Shown piece by piece: positions 23,901-35,900 of a DNA stretch of 64,000 nt; the stretch's first letter is position 1, and every line of letters starts with the position of its first letter. A program made the position numbers and the translations under genes. The stretch covers positions 17,914,501-17,978,500 of the forward strand of contig OZ059896.1 of NCBI GenBank assembly GCA_964057225.1. The letters run 5' to 3'. This DNA comes from Auanema rhodensis. Taxonomy: Eukaryota > Nematoda > Chromadorea > Rhabditida > Rhabditidae. The notes under the pieces are model-generated. The model did not search any database and was not told where the DNA came from. It saw only the letters and a list, made by a program, of their open reading frames with translations.

Positions 23901-26900
23901 GTTGTCGCAGCCCCAACAGAAGAGATTCAAACTGACGACGTCGAAGAACCCGTCGTTGTGGGAACATCGGAGCCTATTGATCTCACTCAAGACGAATTAG
24001 ATTTTATTGTTGGAATTCAGCGCTTGCCAAGCCAAACTTCTGTTGATAAGCCAGTTCCACCTCCACGTCCTCTACCACCTCAGGTTACCATCTCTGAAGA
24101 CAAAGGTGATGACAGTTCTAGTGTTACATCTGGTGCTGACGTTGACAGAAGCTTCGAAGATTTAGTTGTCGCAGCCCCAACAGAAGAGATTCAAACTGAC
24201 GACGTCGATGAACCCGTCGTTGTGGGAACATCGGAGCCTATTGATCTCACTCGAGACGAATTAGATTTTATTGTTGGAATTCAGCGATTGCCTAGCCAAA
24301 CTTCTATTGATAAGCCAGTTCCACCTCCACGTCCTCTACCACCTCAGGTTACCATTTCTGAAGACCAAGGGGATGACCGTTCCAGTGTTACGTCTGGTGC
24401 TGACGTTGACAGAAGCTTCGACGCTTCTAGTTCATTCGAACAGTATCCCGGACCATCAACTTCGGAAAATCCAAATGAAGAAGTAATCTCACTCTACCCA
24501 ACTGAAAAGCCGGAAGATCCTATAGCTTTAACCGAGGAAGAGCTAGAGCATATTGCTCGAATTCAACGATTGGCAGAGGAAAGTGCGTTCGAGCAAGTTG
24601 TTCCACCTCCACGTCCTATACCACCACAGGTTACCATCTCTGAAGACCAAGGTGATGACCGTTCCAGTCATACATCTGGTGCTGACGTTGACAGAAGCTT
24701 CGAAGATTTAGTTGTCGCAGCCCCAACAGAAGAGATTCAAACTGACGACGTCGAAGAAACAGTCGTTGTGGGAACATCCGAGCCTATTGATCTCACTCAA
24801 GACGAATTAGATTTTATTGTTGGAATTCAGCGCTTGCCAAGCCAAACTTCTGTTGATAAGCCAGTTCCACCTCCACGTCCTCTACCACCTCAGGTTACGA
24901 TCTCTGAAGACCAAGGTGATGACCGTTCCAGTGTTACATCTGGTGCTGACGTTGACAGAAGCTTCGACGCTTCTAGTTCATTCGAACAGTATCCCGGACC
25001 ATCAACTTCTGAAAACCCAAATGAAGAAGTAATCTCACTCTACCCAACTGAAAAGCCAGAAGATCCTATAGCTTTAACCGAGGAAGAGCTACAATACATT
25101 TCTCGAATTCAACGATTGGCAGAGGAAAGTGCGTTCGAGCAAGTTGTTCCACCTCCACGTCCTCTACCACCACAGGTTACCATCTCTAAAGACCAAAGTG
25201 AAGATCGTTCCAGTGTTACATCTGGTGCTGACGGGGACAGAAGCTTCGAAGATTTAGTTGTCGCAGCCCCAACAGAAGAGATTCAAACTGACGACGTCGA
25301 TGAACCCGTCGTTGTGGGAACATCGGAGCCTATTGATCTCACTCGAGACGAATTAGATTTTATTGTTGGAATTCAGCGCTTGCCAAGCCAAACTTCTGTT
25401 GATAAGCCAGTTCCACCTCCACGTCCTCTACCACCTCAGGTTACCATCTCTGAAGACAAAGGTGATGACAGTTCTAGTGTTACATCTGGTGCTGACGTTG
25501 ACAGAAGCTTCGAAGATTTAGTTGTCGCAGCCCCAACAGAAGAGATTCAAACTGACGACGTCGATGAACCCGTCGTTGTGGGAACATCGGAGCCTATTGA
25601 TCTCACTCGAGACGAATTAGATTTTATTGTTGGAATTCAGCGATTGCCTAGCCAAACTTCTATTGATAAGCCAGTTCCACCTCCACGTCCTCTACCACCT
25701 CAGGTTACCATTTCTGAAGACCAAGGGGATGACCGTTCCAGTGTTACGTCTGGTGCTGACGTTGACAGAAGCTTCGACGCTTCTAGTTCATTCGAACAGT
25801 ATCCCGGACCATCAACTTCGGAAAATCCAAATGAAGAAGTAATCTCACTCTACCCAACTGAAAAGCCGGAAGATCCTATAGCTTTAACCGAGGAAGAGCT
25901 AGAGCATATTGCTCGAATTCAACGATTGGCAGAGGAAAGTGCGTTCGAGCAAGTTGTTCCACCTCCACGTCCTCTACCACCACAGGTTACCATCTCTAAA
26001 GACCAAAGTGAAGATCGTTCCAGTGTTACATCTGGTGCTGACGTTGACAGAAGCTTCGACGCTTCTAGTTCATTCGAACAGTATCCCGGACCATCAACTT
26101 CTGAAAACCCAAATGAAGAAGTAATCTCACTCTACCCAACTGAAAAGCCGGAAGATCCTATAGCTTTAACCGAGGAAGAGCTAGAGCATATTGCTCGAAT
26201 TCAACGATTGGCAGAGGAAAGTGCGTTCGTGCAAGTTGTTCCACCTCCACGTCCTCTACCACCTCAGGTTACCATCTCTGAAGACCAAGGTGATGACCGT
26301 TCCAGTCATACATCTGGTGCTGACGTTGACAGAAGCTTCGAAGATTTAGTTGTCGCAGCCCCGACAGAAGAGATTCAAACTGACGACGTCGAAGAACCCG
26401 TCGTTGTGGGAACATCGGAGCCTATTGATCTCACTCAAGACGAATTAGATTTTATTGTTGGAATTCAGCGATTGCCAAGCCAAACTTCTGTTGATAAGCC
26501 AGTTCCACCTCCACGTCCTCTACCACCTCAGGTTACCATTTCTGAAGACCAAGGGGATGACCGTTCCAGTGTTACGTCTGGTGCTGACGTTGACAGAAGC
26601 TTCGACGCTTCTAGTTCATTCGAACAGTATCCCGGACCATCAACTTCGGAAAATCCAAATGAAGAAGTAATCTCACTCTACCCAACTGAAAAGCCGGAAG
26701 ATCCTATAGCTTTAACCGAGGAAGAGCTACAATACATTTCTCGAATTCAACGATTGGCAGAGGAAAGTGCGTTCGAGCAAGTTGTTCCACCTCCACGTCC
26801 TCTACCACCACAGGTTACCATCTCTAAAGACCAAAGTGAAGATCGTTCCAGTGTTACATCTGGTGCTGACGTTGACAGAAGCTTCGAAGATTTAGTTGTC

Positions 26901-29900
26901 GCAGCCCCAACAGAAGAGATTCAAACTGACGACGTCGAAGAACCCGTCGTTGTGGGAACATCGGAGCCTATTGATCTCACTCAAGACGAATTAGATTTTA
27001 TTGTTGGAATTCAGCGCTTGCCAAGCCAAACTTCTGTTGATAAGCCAGTTCCACCTCCACGTCCTCTACCACCTCAGGTTACCATCTCTGAAGACAAAGG
27101 TGATGAGAGTTCTAGTGTTACATCTGGTGCTGACGTTGACAGAAGCTTCGAAGATTTAGTTGTCGCAGCCCCAACAGAAGAGATTCAAACTGACGACGTC
27201 GAAGAAACAGTCGTTGTGGGAACATCCGAGCCTATTGATCTCACTCAAGACGAATTAGATTTTATTGTTGGAATTCAGCGCTTGCCAAGCCAAACTTCTG
27301 TTGATAAGCCAGTTCCACCTCCACGTCCTCTACCACCTCAGGTTACGATCTCTGAAGACCAAAGTGATGACCGATCCAGTGTTACATCTGGTGCTGACGT
27401 TGACAGAAGCTTCGATGCTTCTAGTTCTTTCGATCAGTATCCCGCACCATCAACTTCGGAAAAACCAAAAGAAGAAGTAATCTCACTCTACCCAAGTGAT
27501 AAGCCAGAAGATCCTATAGCTTTAACCGAGGAAGAGCTACAGCACATTGCTGAAATTCAAAGATTGGCCGAGGAAAGTGCGTTCGAGCAAGTTGTTCCAC
27601 CTCCACGTCCTCTACCACCTCAGGTTACCATCTCTGAAGACCAAAGTGAAGATCGTTCCAGTGTCACATCTGGTGCTGACGTTAACAGAAGCTTCGAAGA
27701 TTTAGTCGTCGCAGCCCCAACAGAAGAGATTCAAACTGACGACGTCGAAGAACCCGTCGTTGTGGGAACATCGGAGCCTATTGATCTCACTCAAGACGAA
27801 TTAGATTTTATTGTTGGAATTCAGCGCTTGCCAAGCCAAACTTCTGTTGATAAGCCAGTTCCACCTCCACGTCCTCTACCACCTCAGGTTACCATCTCTG
27901 AAGACAAAGGTGATGACAGTTCTAGTGTTACATCTGGTGCTGACGTTAACAGAAGCTTCGAAGATTTAGTCGTCGCAGCCCCAACAGAAGAGATTCAAAC
28001 AGACGACGTCGAAAAAACCGTCGTTGTGGGAACATCTCAGCCTATTGATCTCACTCAAGACGAATTAGATTTTATTGTTGGAATTCAGCGCATGCCAAGC
28101 CAAACTTCTGTTGATAAGCCAGTTCCACCTCCACGTCCTCTACCACCTCAGGTTACCATCTCTGAAGACTACGGTGATGACCATTCCAGTGTTACATCTG
28201 GTGCTGACGTTAACAGAAGCTTCGAAGATTTAGTTGTCGCAGCCCCGACAGAAGAGATTCAAACAGACGACGTCGAAGAAACAGTCGTTGTGGGAACATC
28301 CGAGCCTATTGATCTCACTCAAGACGAATTAGATTTTATTGTTGGAATTCAGCGCATGCCAAGCCAAACTTCTGTAGATAAGCCAGTTCCACCTCCACGT
28401 CCTGTACCACCTCAGGTTACCATCTCTGAAGACCACGGTGATGATCATTCCAGTGTTACATCTGGTGCTGACGTTGACAGAAGCTTCGATGCTTCTAGTT
28501 CTTTCGATCAGTATCCCGCACCATCAACTTCGGAAAAACCAAAAGAAGAAGTAATCTCACTCTACCCAAGTGATAAGCCAGAAGATCCTATAGCTTTAAC
28601 CGAGGAAGAGCTACAGCACATTGCTGAAATTCAAAGATTGGCCGAGGAAAGTGCGTTCGTGCAAGTTGTTCCACCTCCACGTCCTCTACCACCTCAGGTT
28701 ACCATCTCTGAAGACCACGGTGATGACCATTCCAGTGTTACATCTGGTGCTGACGTTGACAGAAGCTTCGAAGATTTAGTTGTCGCAGCCCCAAAAGAAG
28801 AGATTCAAACAGAAGACGTCGAAGAAACAGTCGTTGTGGGAACATCCGAGCCTATTGATCTCACTCAAGACGAATTAGATTTTATTGTTGGAATTCAGCG
28901 ATTGCCTAGCCAAACTTCTATTGATAAGCCAGTTCCACCTCCACGTCCTCTACCACCTCAGGTTACCATCTCTGAAGACCACGGTGATGACCATTCCAGT
29001 GTTACATCTGGTGCTGACGTTGACAGAAGCTTCGACGCTTCTAGTTCATTCGAACAGTATCCCGGACCATCAACTTCGGAAAATCCAAATGAAGAAGTAA
29101 TCTCACTCTACCCAACTGAAAAGCCGGAAGATCCTATAGCTTTAACCGAGGAAGAGCTAGAGCATATTGCTCGAATTCAACGATTGGCAGAGGAAAGTGC
29201 GTTCGAGCAAGTTATTCCACCTCCACGTCCTCTACCACCTCAGGTTACCATCTCTAAAGACCAAAGTGAAGATCGTTCCAGTGTTACATCTGGTGCTGAC
29301 GTTGACAGAAGCTTCGAAGATTTAGTTGTCGCAGCCCCAACAGAAGAGATTCAAACTGACGACGTCGAAGAAACAGTCGTTGTGGGAACATCCGAGCCTA
29401 TTGATCTCACTCAAGACGAATTAGATTTTATTGTTGGAATTCAGCGCATGCCAAGCCAAACTTCTGTTGATAAGACAGTTCCACCTCCACGTCCTCTACC
29501 ACCTCAGGTTACCATCTCTGAAGACCACGGTGATGACCGTTCCAGTCATACATCTGGTGCTGACGTTAACAGAAGCTTCGAAGATTTAGTTGTCGCAGCC
29601 CCGACAGAAGAGATTCAAACAGACGACGTCGAAGAAACAGTCGTTGTGGGAACATCCGAGCCTATTGATCTCACTCAAGACGAATTAGATTTTATTGTTG
29701 GAATTCAGCGCATGCGAAGCCAAACTTCTGTAGATAAGCCAGTTCCACCTCCACGTCCTCTACCACCTCAGGTTACCATCTCTGAAGACCACGGTGATGA
29801 CCATTCCAGTGTTACATCTGGTGCTGACGTTAACAGAAGCTTCGAAGATTTAGTTGTCGCAGCCCCGACAGAAGAGATTCAAACAGACGACGTCGAAGAA

Positions 29901-32900
29901 ACAGTCGTTGTGGGAACATCCGAGCCTATTGATCTCACTCAAGACGAATTAGATTTTATTGTTGGAATTCAGCGCATGCGAAGCCAAACTTCTGTAGATA
30001 AGCCAGTTCCACCTCCACGTCCTCTACCACCTCAGGTTACCATCTCTGAAGACCACGGTGATGACCATTCCAGTGTTACATCTGGTGCTGACGTTAACAG
30101 AAGCTTCGAAGATTTAGTTGTCGCAGCCCCGACAGAAGAGATTCAAACAGACGACGTCGAAGAAACAGTCGTTGTGGGAACATCCGAGCCTATTGATCTC
30201 ACTCAAGACGAATTAGATTTTATTGTTGGAATTCAGCGCATGCCAAGCCAAACTTCTGTAGATAAGCCAGTTCCACCTCCACGTCCTCTACCACCTCAGG
30301 TTACCATCTCTGAAGACCACGGTGATGACCGTTCCAGTCATACATCTGGTGCTGACGTTGACAGAAGCTTCGATGCTTCTAGTTCTTTCGATCAGTATCC
30401 CGCACCATCAACTTCGGAAAAACCAAAAGAAGAAGTAATCTCACTCTACCCAAGTGATAAGCCAGAAGATCCTATAGCTTTAACCGAGGAAGAGCTACAG
30501 CACATTGCTGAAATTCAAAGATTGGCCGAGGAAAGTGCGTTCGTGCAAGTTGTTCCACCTCCACGTCCTCTATCACCTCAGGTTACCATCTCTGAAGACC
30601 ACGGTGATGACCATTCCAGTGTTACATCTGGTGCTGACGTTAACAGAAGCTTCGAAGATTTAGTTGTCGCAGCCCCGACAGAAGAGATTCAAACAGACGA
30701 CGTCGAAGAAACAGTCGTTGTGGGAACATCCGAGCCTATTGATCTCACTCAAGACGAATTAGATTTTATTGTTGGAATTCAGCGCATGCCAAGCCAAACT
30801 TCTGTTGATAAGACAGTTCCACCTCCACGTCCTCTACCACCTCAGGTTACCATCTCTGAAGACCACGGTGATGACCGTTCCAGTCATACATCTGGTGCTG
30901 ACGTTAACAGAAGCTTCGAAGATTTAGTTGTCGCAGCCCCGACAGAAGAGATTCAAACAGACGACGTCGAAGAAACAGTCGTTGTGGGAACATCCGAGCC
31001 TATTGATCTCACTCAAGACGAATTAGATTTTATTGTTGGAATTCAGCGCATGCGAAGCCAAACTTCTGTAGATAAGCCAGTTCCACCTCCACGTCCTCTA
31101 CCACCTCAGGTTACCATCTCTGAAGACCACGGTGATGACCATTCCAGTGTTACATCTGGTGCTGACGTTAACAGAAGCTTCGAAGATTTAGTTGTCGCAG
31201 CCCCGACAGAAGAGATTCAAACAGACGACGTCGAAGAAACAGTCGTTGTGGGAACATCCGAGCCTATTGATCTCACTCAAGACGAATTAGATTTTATTGT
31301 TGGAATTCAGCGCATGCGAAGCCAAACTTCTGTAGATAAGCCAGTTCCACCTCCACGTCCTCTACCACCTCAGGTTACCATCTCTGAAGACCACGGTGAT
31401 GACCATTCCAGTGTTACATCTGGTGCTGACGTTAACAGAAGCTTCGAAGATTTAGTTGTCGCAGCCCCGACAGAAGAGATTCAAACAGACGACGTCGAAG
31501 AAACAGTCGTTGTGGGAACATCCGAGCCTATTGATCTCACTCAAGACGAATTAGATTTTATTGTTGGAATTCAGCGCATGCCAAGCCAAACTTCTGTAGA
31601 TAAGCCAGTTCCACCTCCACGTCCTCTACCACCTCAGGTTACCATCTCTGAAGACCACGGTGATGACCGTTCCAGTCATACATCTGGTGCTGACGTTGAC
31701 AGAAGCTTCGATGCTTCTAGTTCTTTCGATCAGTATCCCGCACCATCAACTTCGGAAAAACCAAAAGAAGAAGTAATCTCACTCTACCCAAGTGATAAGC
31801 CAGAAGATCCTATAGCTTTAACCGAGGAAGAGCTACAGCACATTGCTGAAATTCAAAGATTGGCCGAGGAAAGTGCGTTCGTGCAAGTTGTTCCACCTCC
31901 ACGTCCTCTATCACCTCAGGTTACCATCTCTGAAGACCACGGTGATGACCATTCCAGTGTTACATCTGGTGCTGACGTTAACAGAAGCTTCGAAGATTTA
32001 GTTGTCGCAGCCCCGACAGAAGAGATTCAAACAGACGACGTCGAAGAAACAGTCGTTGTGGGAACATCCGAGCCTATTGATCTCACTCGAGACGAATTAG
32101 ATTTTATTGTTGGAATTCAGCGCTTGCCAAGCCAAACTTCTGTTGATAAGCCAGTTCCACCTCCACGTCCTCTACCACCTCAGGTTACCATCTCTGAAGA
32201 CCACGGTGATGACCGTTCCAGTCATACATCTGGTGCTGACGTTAACAGAAGCTTCGAAGATTTAGTTGTCGCAGCCCCGACAGAAGAGATTCAAACTGAC
32301 GACGTCGAAGTAACCGGCGTTGTGGGAACATCCGAGCCTATTGATCTCACTCAAGACGAATTAGATTTTATTGTTGGAATTCAGCGCATGCCAAGCCAAA
32401 CTTCTGTAGATAAGCCAGTTCCACCTCCACGTCCTCTACCACCTCAGGTTACCATCTCTGAAGACCACGGTGATGACCATTCCAGTGTTACATCTGGTGC
32501 TGACGTTAACAGAAGCTTCGAAGATTTAGTTGTCGCAGCCCCGACAGAAGAGATTCAAACTGACGACGTCGAAGTAACCGGCGTTGTGGGAACATCCGGG
32601 CCTATTGATCTCACTCAAGACGAATTAGATTTTATTGTTGGAATTCAGCGCATGCCAAGCCAAACTTCTGTTGATAAGCCAGTTCCACCTCCACGTCCTC
32701 TACCACCTCAGGTTACCATCTCTGAAGACCAAGGTGATGACCGTTCCAGTGTTACATCTGGTGCTGACGTTGACAGAAGCTTCGATGCTTCTAGTTCTTT
32801 CGATCAGTATCCCGCACCATCAACTTCGGAAAAACCAAAAGAAGAAGTAATCTCACTCTACCCAAGTGATAAGCCAGAAGATCCTATAGCTTTAACCGAG

Positions 32901-35900
32901 GAAGAGCTACAGCACATTGCTGAAATTCAAAGATTGGCCGAGGAAAGTGCGTTCGAGCAAGTTGTTCCACCTTCACGTCCTCTACCACCTCAGGTTACGA
33001 TCTCTGAAGACCACGGTGATGACCATTCCAGTGTTACATCTGGTGCTGACGTTAACAGAAGCTTCGAAGATTTAGTTGTCGCAGCCCCAACAGAAGAGAT
33101 TCAAACAGACGACGTCGAAGAAACAGTCGTTGTGGGAACATCCGAGCCTATTGATCTCACTCAAGACGAATTAGATTTTATTGTTGGAATTCAGCGCTTG
33201 CCAAGCCAAACTTCTCTAGATAAGCCAGTTCCACCTCCACGTCCTCTACCACCTCAGGTTACCATCTCTGAAGACCAAGGTGATGACGGTTCCACTGTTA
33301 CATCTGGTGCTGATGTTGACAGAAGCTTCGAAGCTTTAGATGTCGCAGCCCCAACAGAAGAAATTCAAACAGACGACGTCGAAGAAACAGTCGTTGTGGG
33401 AACACCCGAGCCTATTGATCTCACTCAAGACGAATTAGATTTTATTGTTGGAATTCTGCGCATGCCAAGCCAAACTTCTGTTGATAAGCCAGTTCCACCT
33501 CCACGTCCTCTACCACCTCAGGTTACCATCTCTGAAGACCAAGGTGATGACGGTTCCAGTGTTACATCTGGTGCTGACGTTGACAGAAGCTTCGATGCTT
33601 CTAGTTCTTTCGATCAGTATCCCGGACCATCAACTTTGGAAGAGCCAAATGAAGAAGTAATCTCACTCTACCCAAGTGAAAAGCCGGAAGATCCTATAGC
33701 TTTAACCGAGGAAGAGCTACAGCACATTGCTGAAATTCAAAGATTGGCCGAGGAAAGTGCGTTCGTGCAAGTTGTTCCACCTCCACGTCCTCTACCACCT
33801 CAGGTTACCATCTCTAAAGACCAAAGTGAAGATCGTTCCAGTGTTACATCTGGTGCTGACGTTGACAAAACCTTCGAAGATTTAGTTGTCGCAGCCCCGA
33901 CAGAAGAGATTCAAACAGACGACGTCGAAGAAACAGTCGTTGTGGGAACATCCGAGCCTATTGATCTCACTCAAGACGAATTAGATTTTATTGTTGGAAT
34001 TCAGCGATTGCCTAGCCAAACTTCTATTGATAAGCCAGTTCCACCTCCACGTCCTCTACCACCTCAGGTTACCATCTCTGAAGACAAAGGTGATGACAGT
34101 TCTAGTGTTACATCTGGTGCTGACGTTAACAGAAGCTTCGAAGATTTAGTTGTCGCAGCCCCAACAGAAGAGATTCAAACAGACGACGTCGAAGAAACAG
34201 TCGTTGTGGGAACATCCGAGCCTATTGATCTCACTCAAGACGAATTAGATTTTATTGTTGGAATTCAGCGCATGCCAAGCCAAACTTCTGTTGATAAGCC
34301 AGTTCCACCTCCACGTCCTCTACCACCTCAGGTTACCATCTCTGAAGACCAAGGTGATGACGGTTTCAGTGTTACATCTGGTGCTGACGTTGACAGAAGC
34401 TTCGATGCTTCTAGTTCTTTCGATCAGTATCCCGGACCATCAACTTCGGAAAAGCCAAATGAAGAAGTAATCTCACTCTACCCAAGTGGAAAGCCGGAAG
34501 ATCCTATAGCTTTAACCGAGGAAGAGCTACAGCACATTGCTGAAATTCAAAGATTGGCCGAGGAAAGTGCGTTCGTGCAAGTTGTTCCACCTCCACGTCC
34601 TCTACCACCTCAGGTTACCATCTCTAAAGACCAAAGTGAAGATCGTTCCAGTGTTACATCTGGTGCTGACGTTGACAGAAGCTTCGAAGATTTAGTTGTC
34701 GCAGCCCCGACAGAAGAGATTCAAACAGACGACGTCGAAGAAACAGTCGTTGTGGGAACATCCCAGCCTATTGATCTCACTCAAGACGAATTAGATTTTA
34801 TTGTTGGAATTCAGCGCTTGCCAAGCCAAACTTCTGTTGATAAGCCAGTTCCACCTCCACGTCCTCTACCACCTCAGGTTACCATCTCTGAAGACCAAGG
34901 TGATGACGGTTTCAGTGTTACATCTGGTGCTGACGTTGACAGAAGCTTCGATGCTTCTAGTTCTTTCGATCAGTATCCCGGACCATCAACTTCGGAAAAG
35001 CCAAATGAAGAAGTAATCTCACTCTACCCAAGTGGAAAGCCGGAAGATCCTATAGCTTTAACCGAGGAAGAGCTACAGCACATTGCTGAAATTCAAAGAT
35101 TGGCCGAGGAAAGTGCGTTCGTGCAAGTTGTTCCACCTCCACGTCCTCTACCACCTCAGGTTACCATCTCTGAAGACCAAGGTGATGACCATTCAAGTGT
35201 TACATCTGGTGCTGACGTTAACAGAAGCTTCGAAGATTTAGTTGTCGCAGCCCCCACAGAAGAGATTCAAACAGACGACGTCAAAGAAACCGTTGTTGTG
35301 GAGAGTTCTTTCGAAACCACTGGAACCATTCAACCTAGCCAACCTAACCACCCTACTCTAGTTCCTCAAGTTACAGTTACCGAAGAACCTGAGGAAGTTC
35401 ACTCTAGTGCGACATCTGAAGCAGACGTTGACCGTAGCTTTGAAGCTGCAGGATCGTTCGAGCAGTACTACGAACGTTCATCTCCTATTCTCGCAGACGA
35501 AGAGGAAGAACCTGAGCTTGGATATGTTGTGGAGAAAGCCGTTGATGAATCTACTGAACTTACTCAAGAAGAACTTGATCATATTGCTCGTATTCAAAGA
35601 ATGGCAGCTGAAAGTTCCTTTGAAACCACTGGAACCATTCAACCTATTCAACCTATCCAACCTAGTCAACCTACTCTAGTTCCTCAAGTTACAGTTACTG
35701 AAGAAGCCGAGGAAGTTCACTCTAGTGCAACATCAGAAGCAGACATAGACCGAAGCTTTGAAGCTGCTGGATCGTTTGATCAGTACTACGAACGTTCATC
35801 TCCTATTCTCGCAGACGAAGAGGAAGAACCTGAGCTTGGATATGTTGTGGAGAAAGCCGTTGATGAATCTACTGAACTTACTCAAGAAGAACTTGATCAT

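Larger units (their letters stand above)
19923..35300 (+). repeat. protein-coding tandem array A: about 57 modules of 282 or 264 bp
   Basis: Each module opens with PPPRPLPPQVTISEDQ and GDDRSSVTSGADVDRSF, then takes one of two forms. Form a (94 residues, 282 bp) continues DASSSFDQYPGPSTSE, EEVISLYPTEKPEDPIA and LTEEELEHIARIQRLAEES. Form b (88 residues, 264 bp) continues EDLVVAAPTEEIQTDDVEE, VVVGTSEPID and LTQDELDFIVGIQRLPSQT. Counting along the translation gives 22 a and 35 b modules in irregular order. Spacings of 546 bp (a+b) and 810 bp (a+2b) between a modules recur. Modules differ by only a few bases, so they are recent or homogenised. The common part carries an SH3-ligand-like proline motif. 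Confidence 0.93.
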
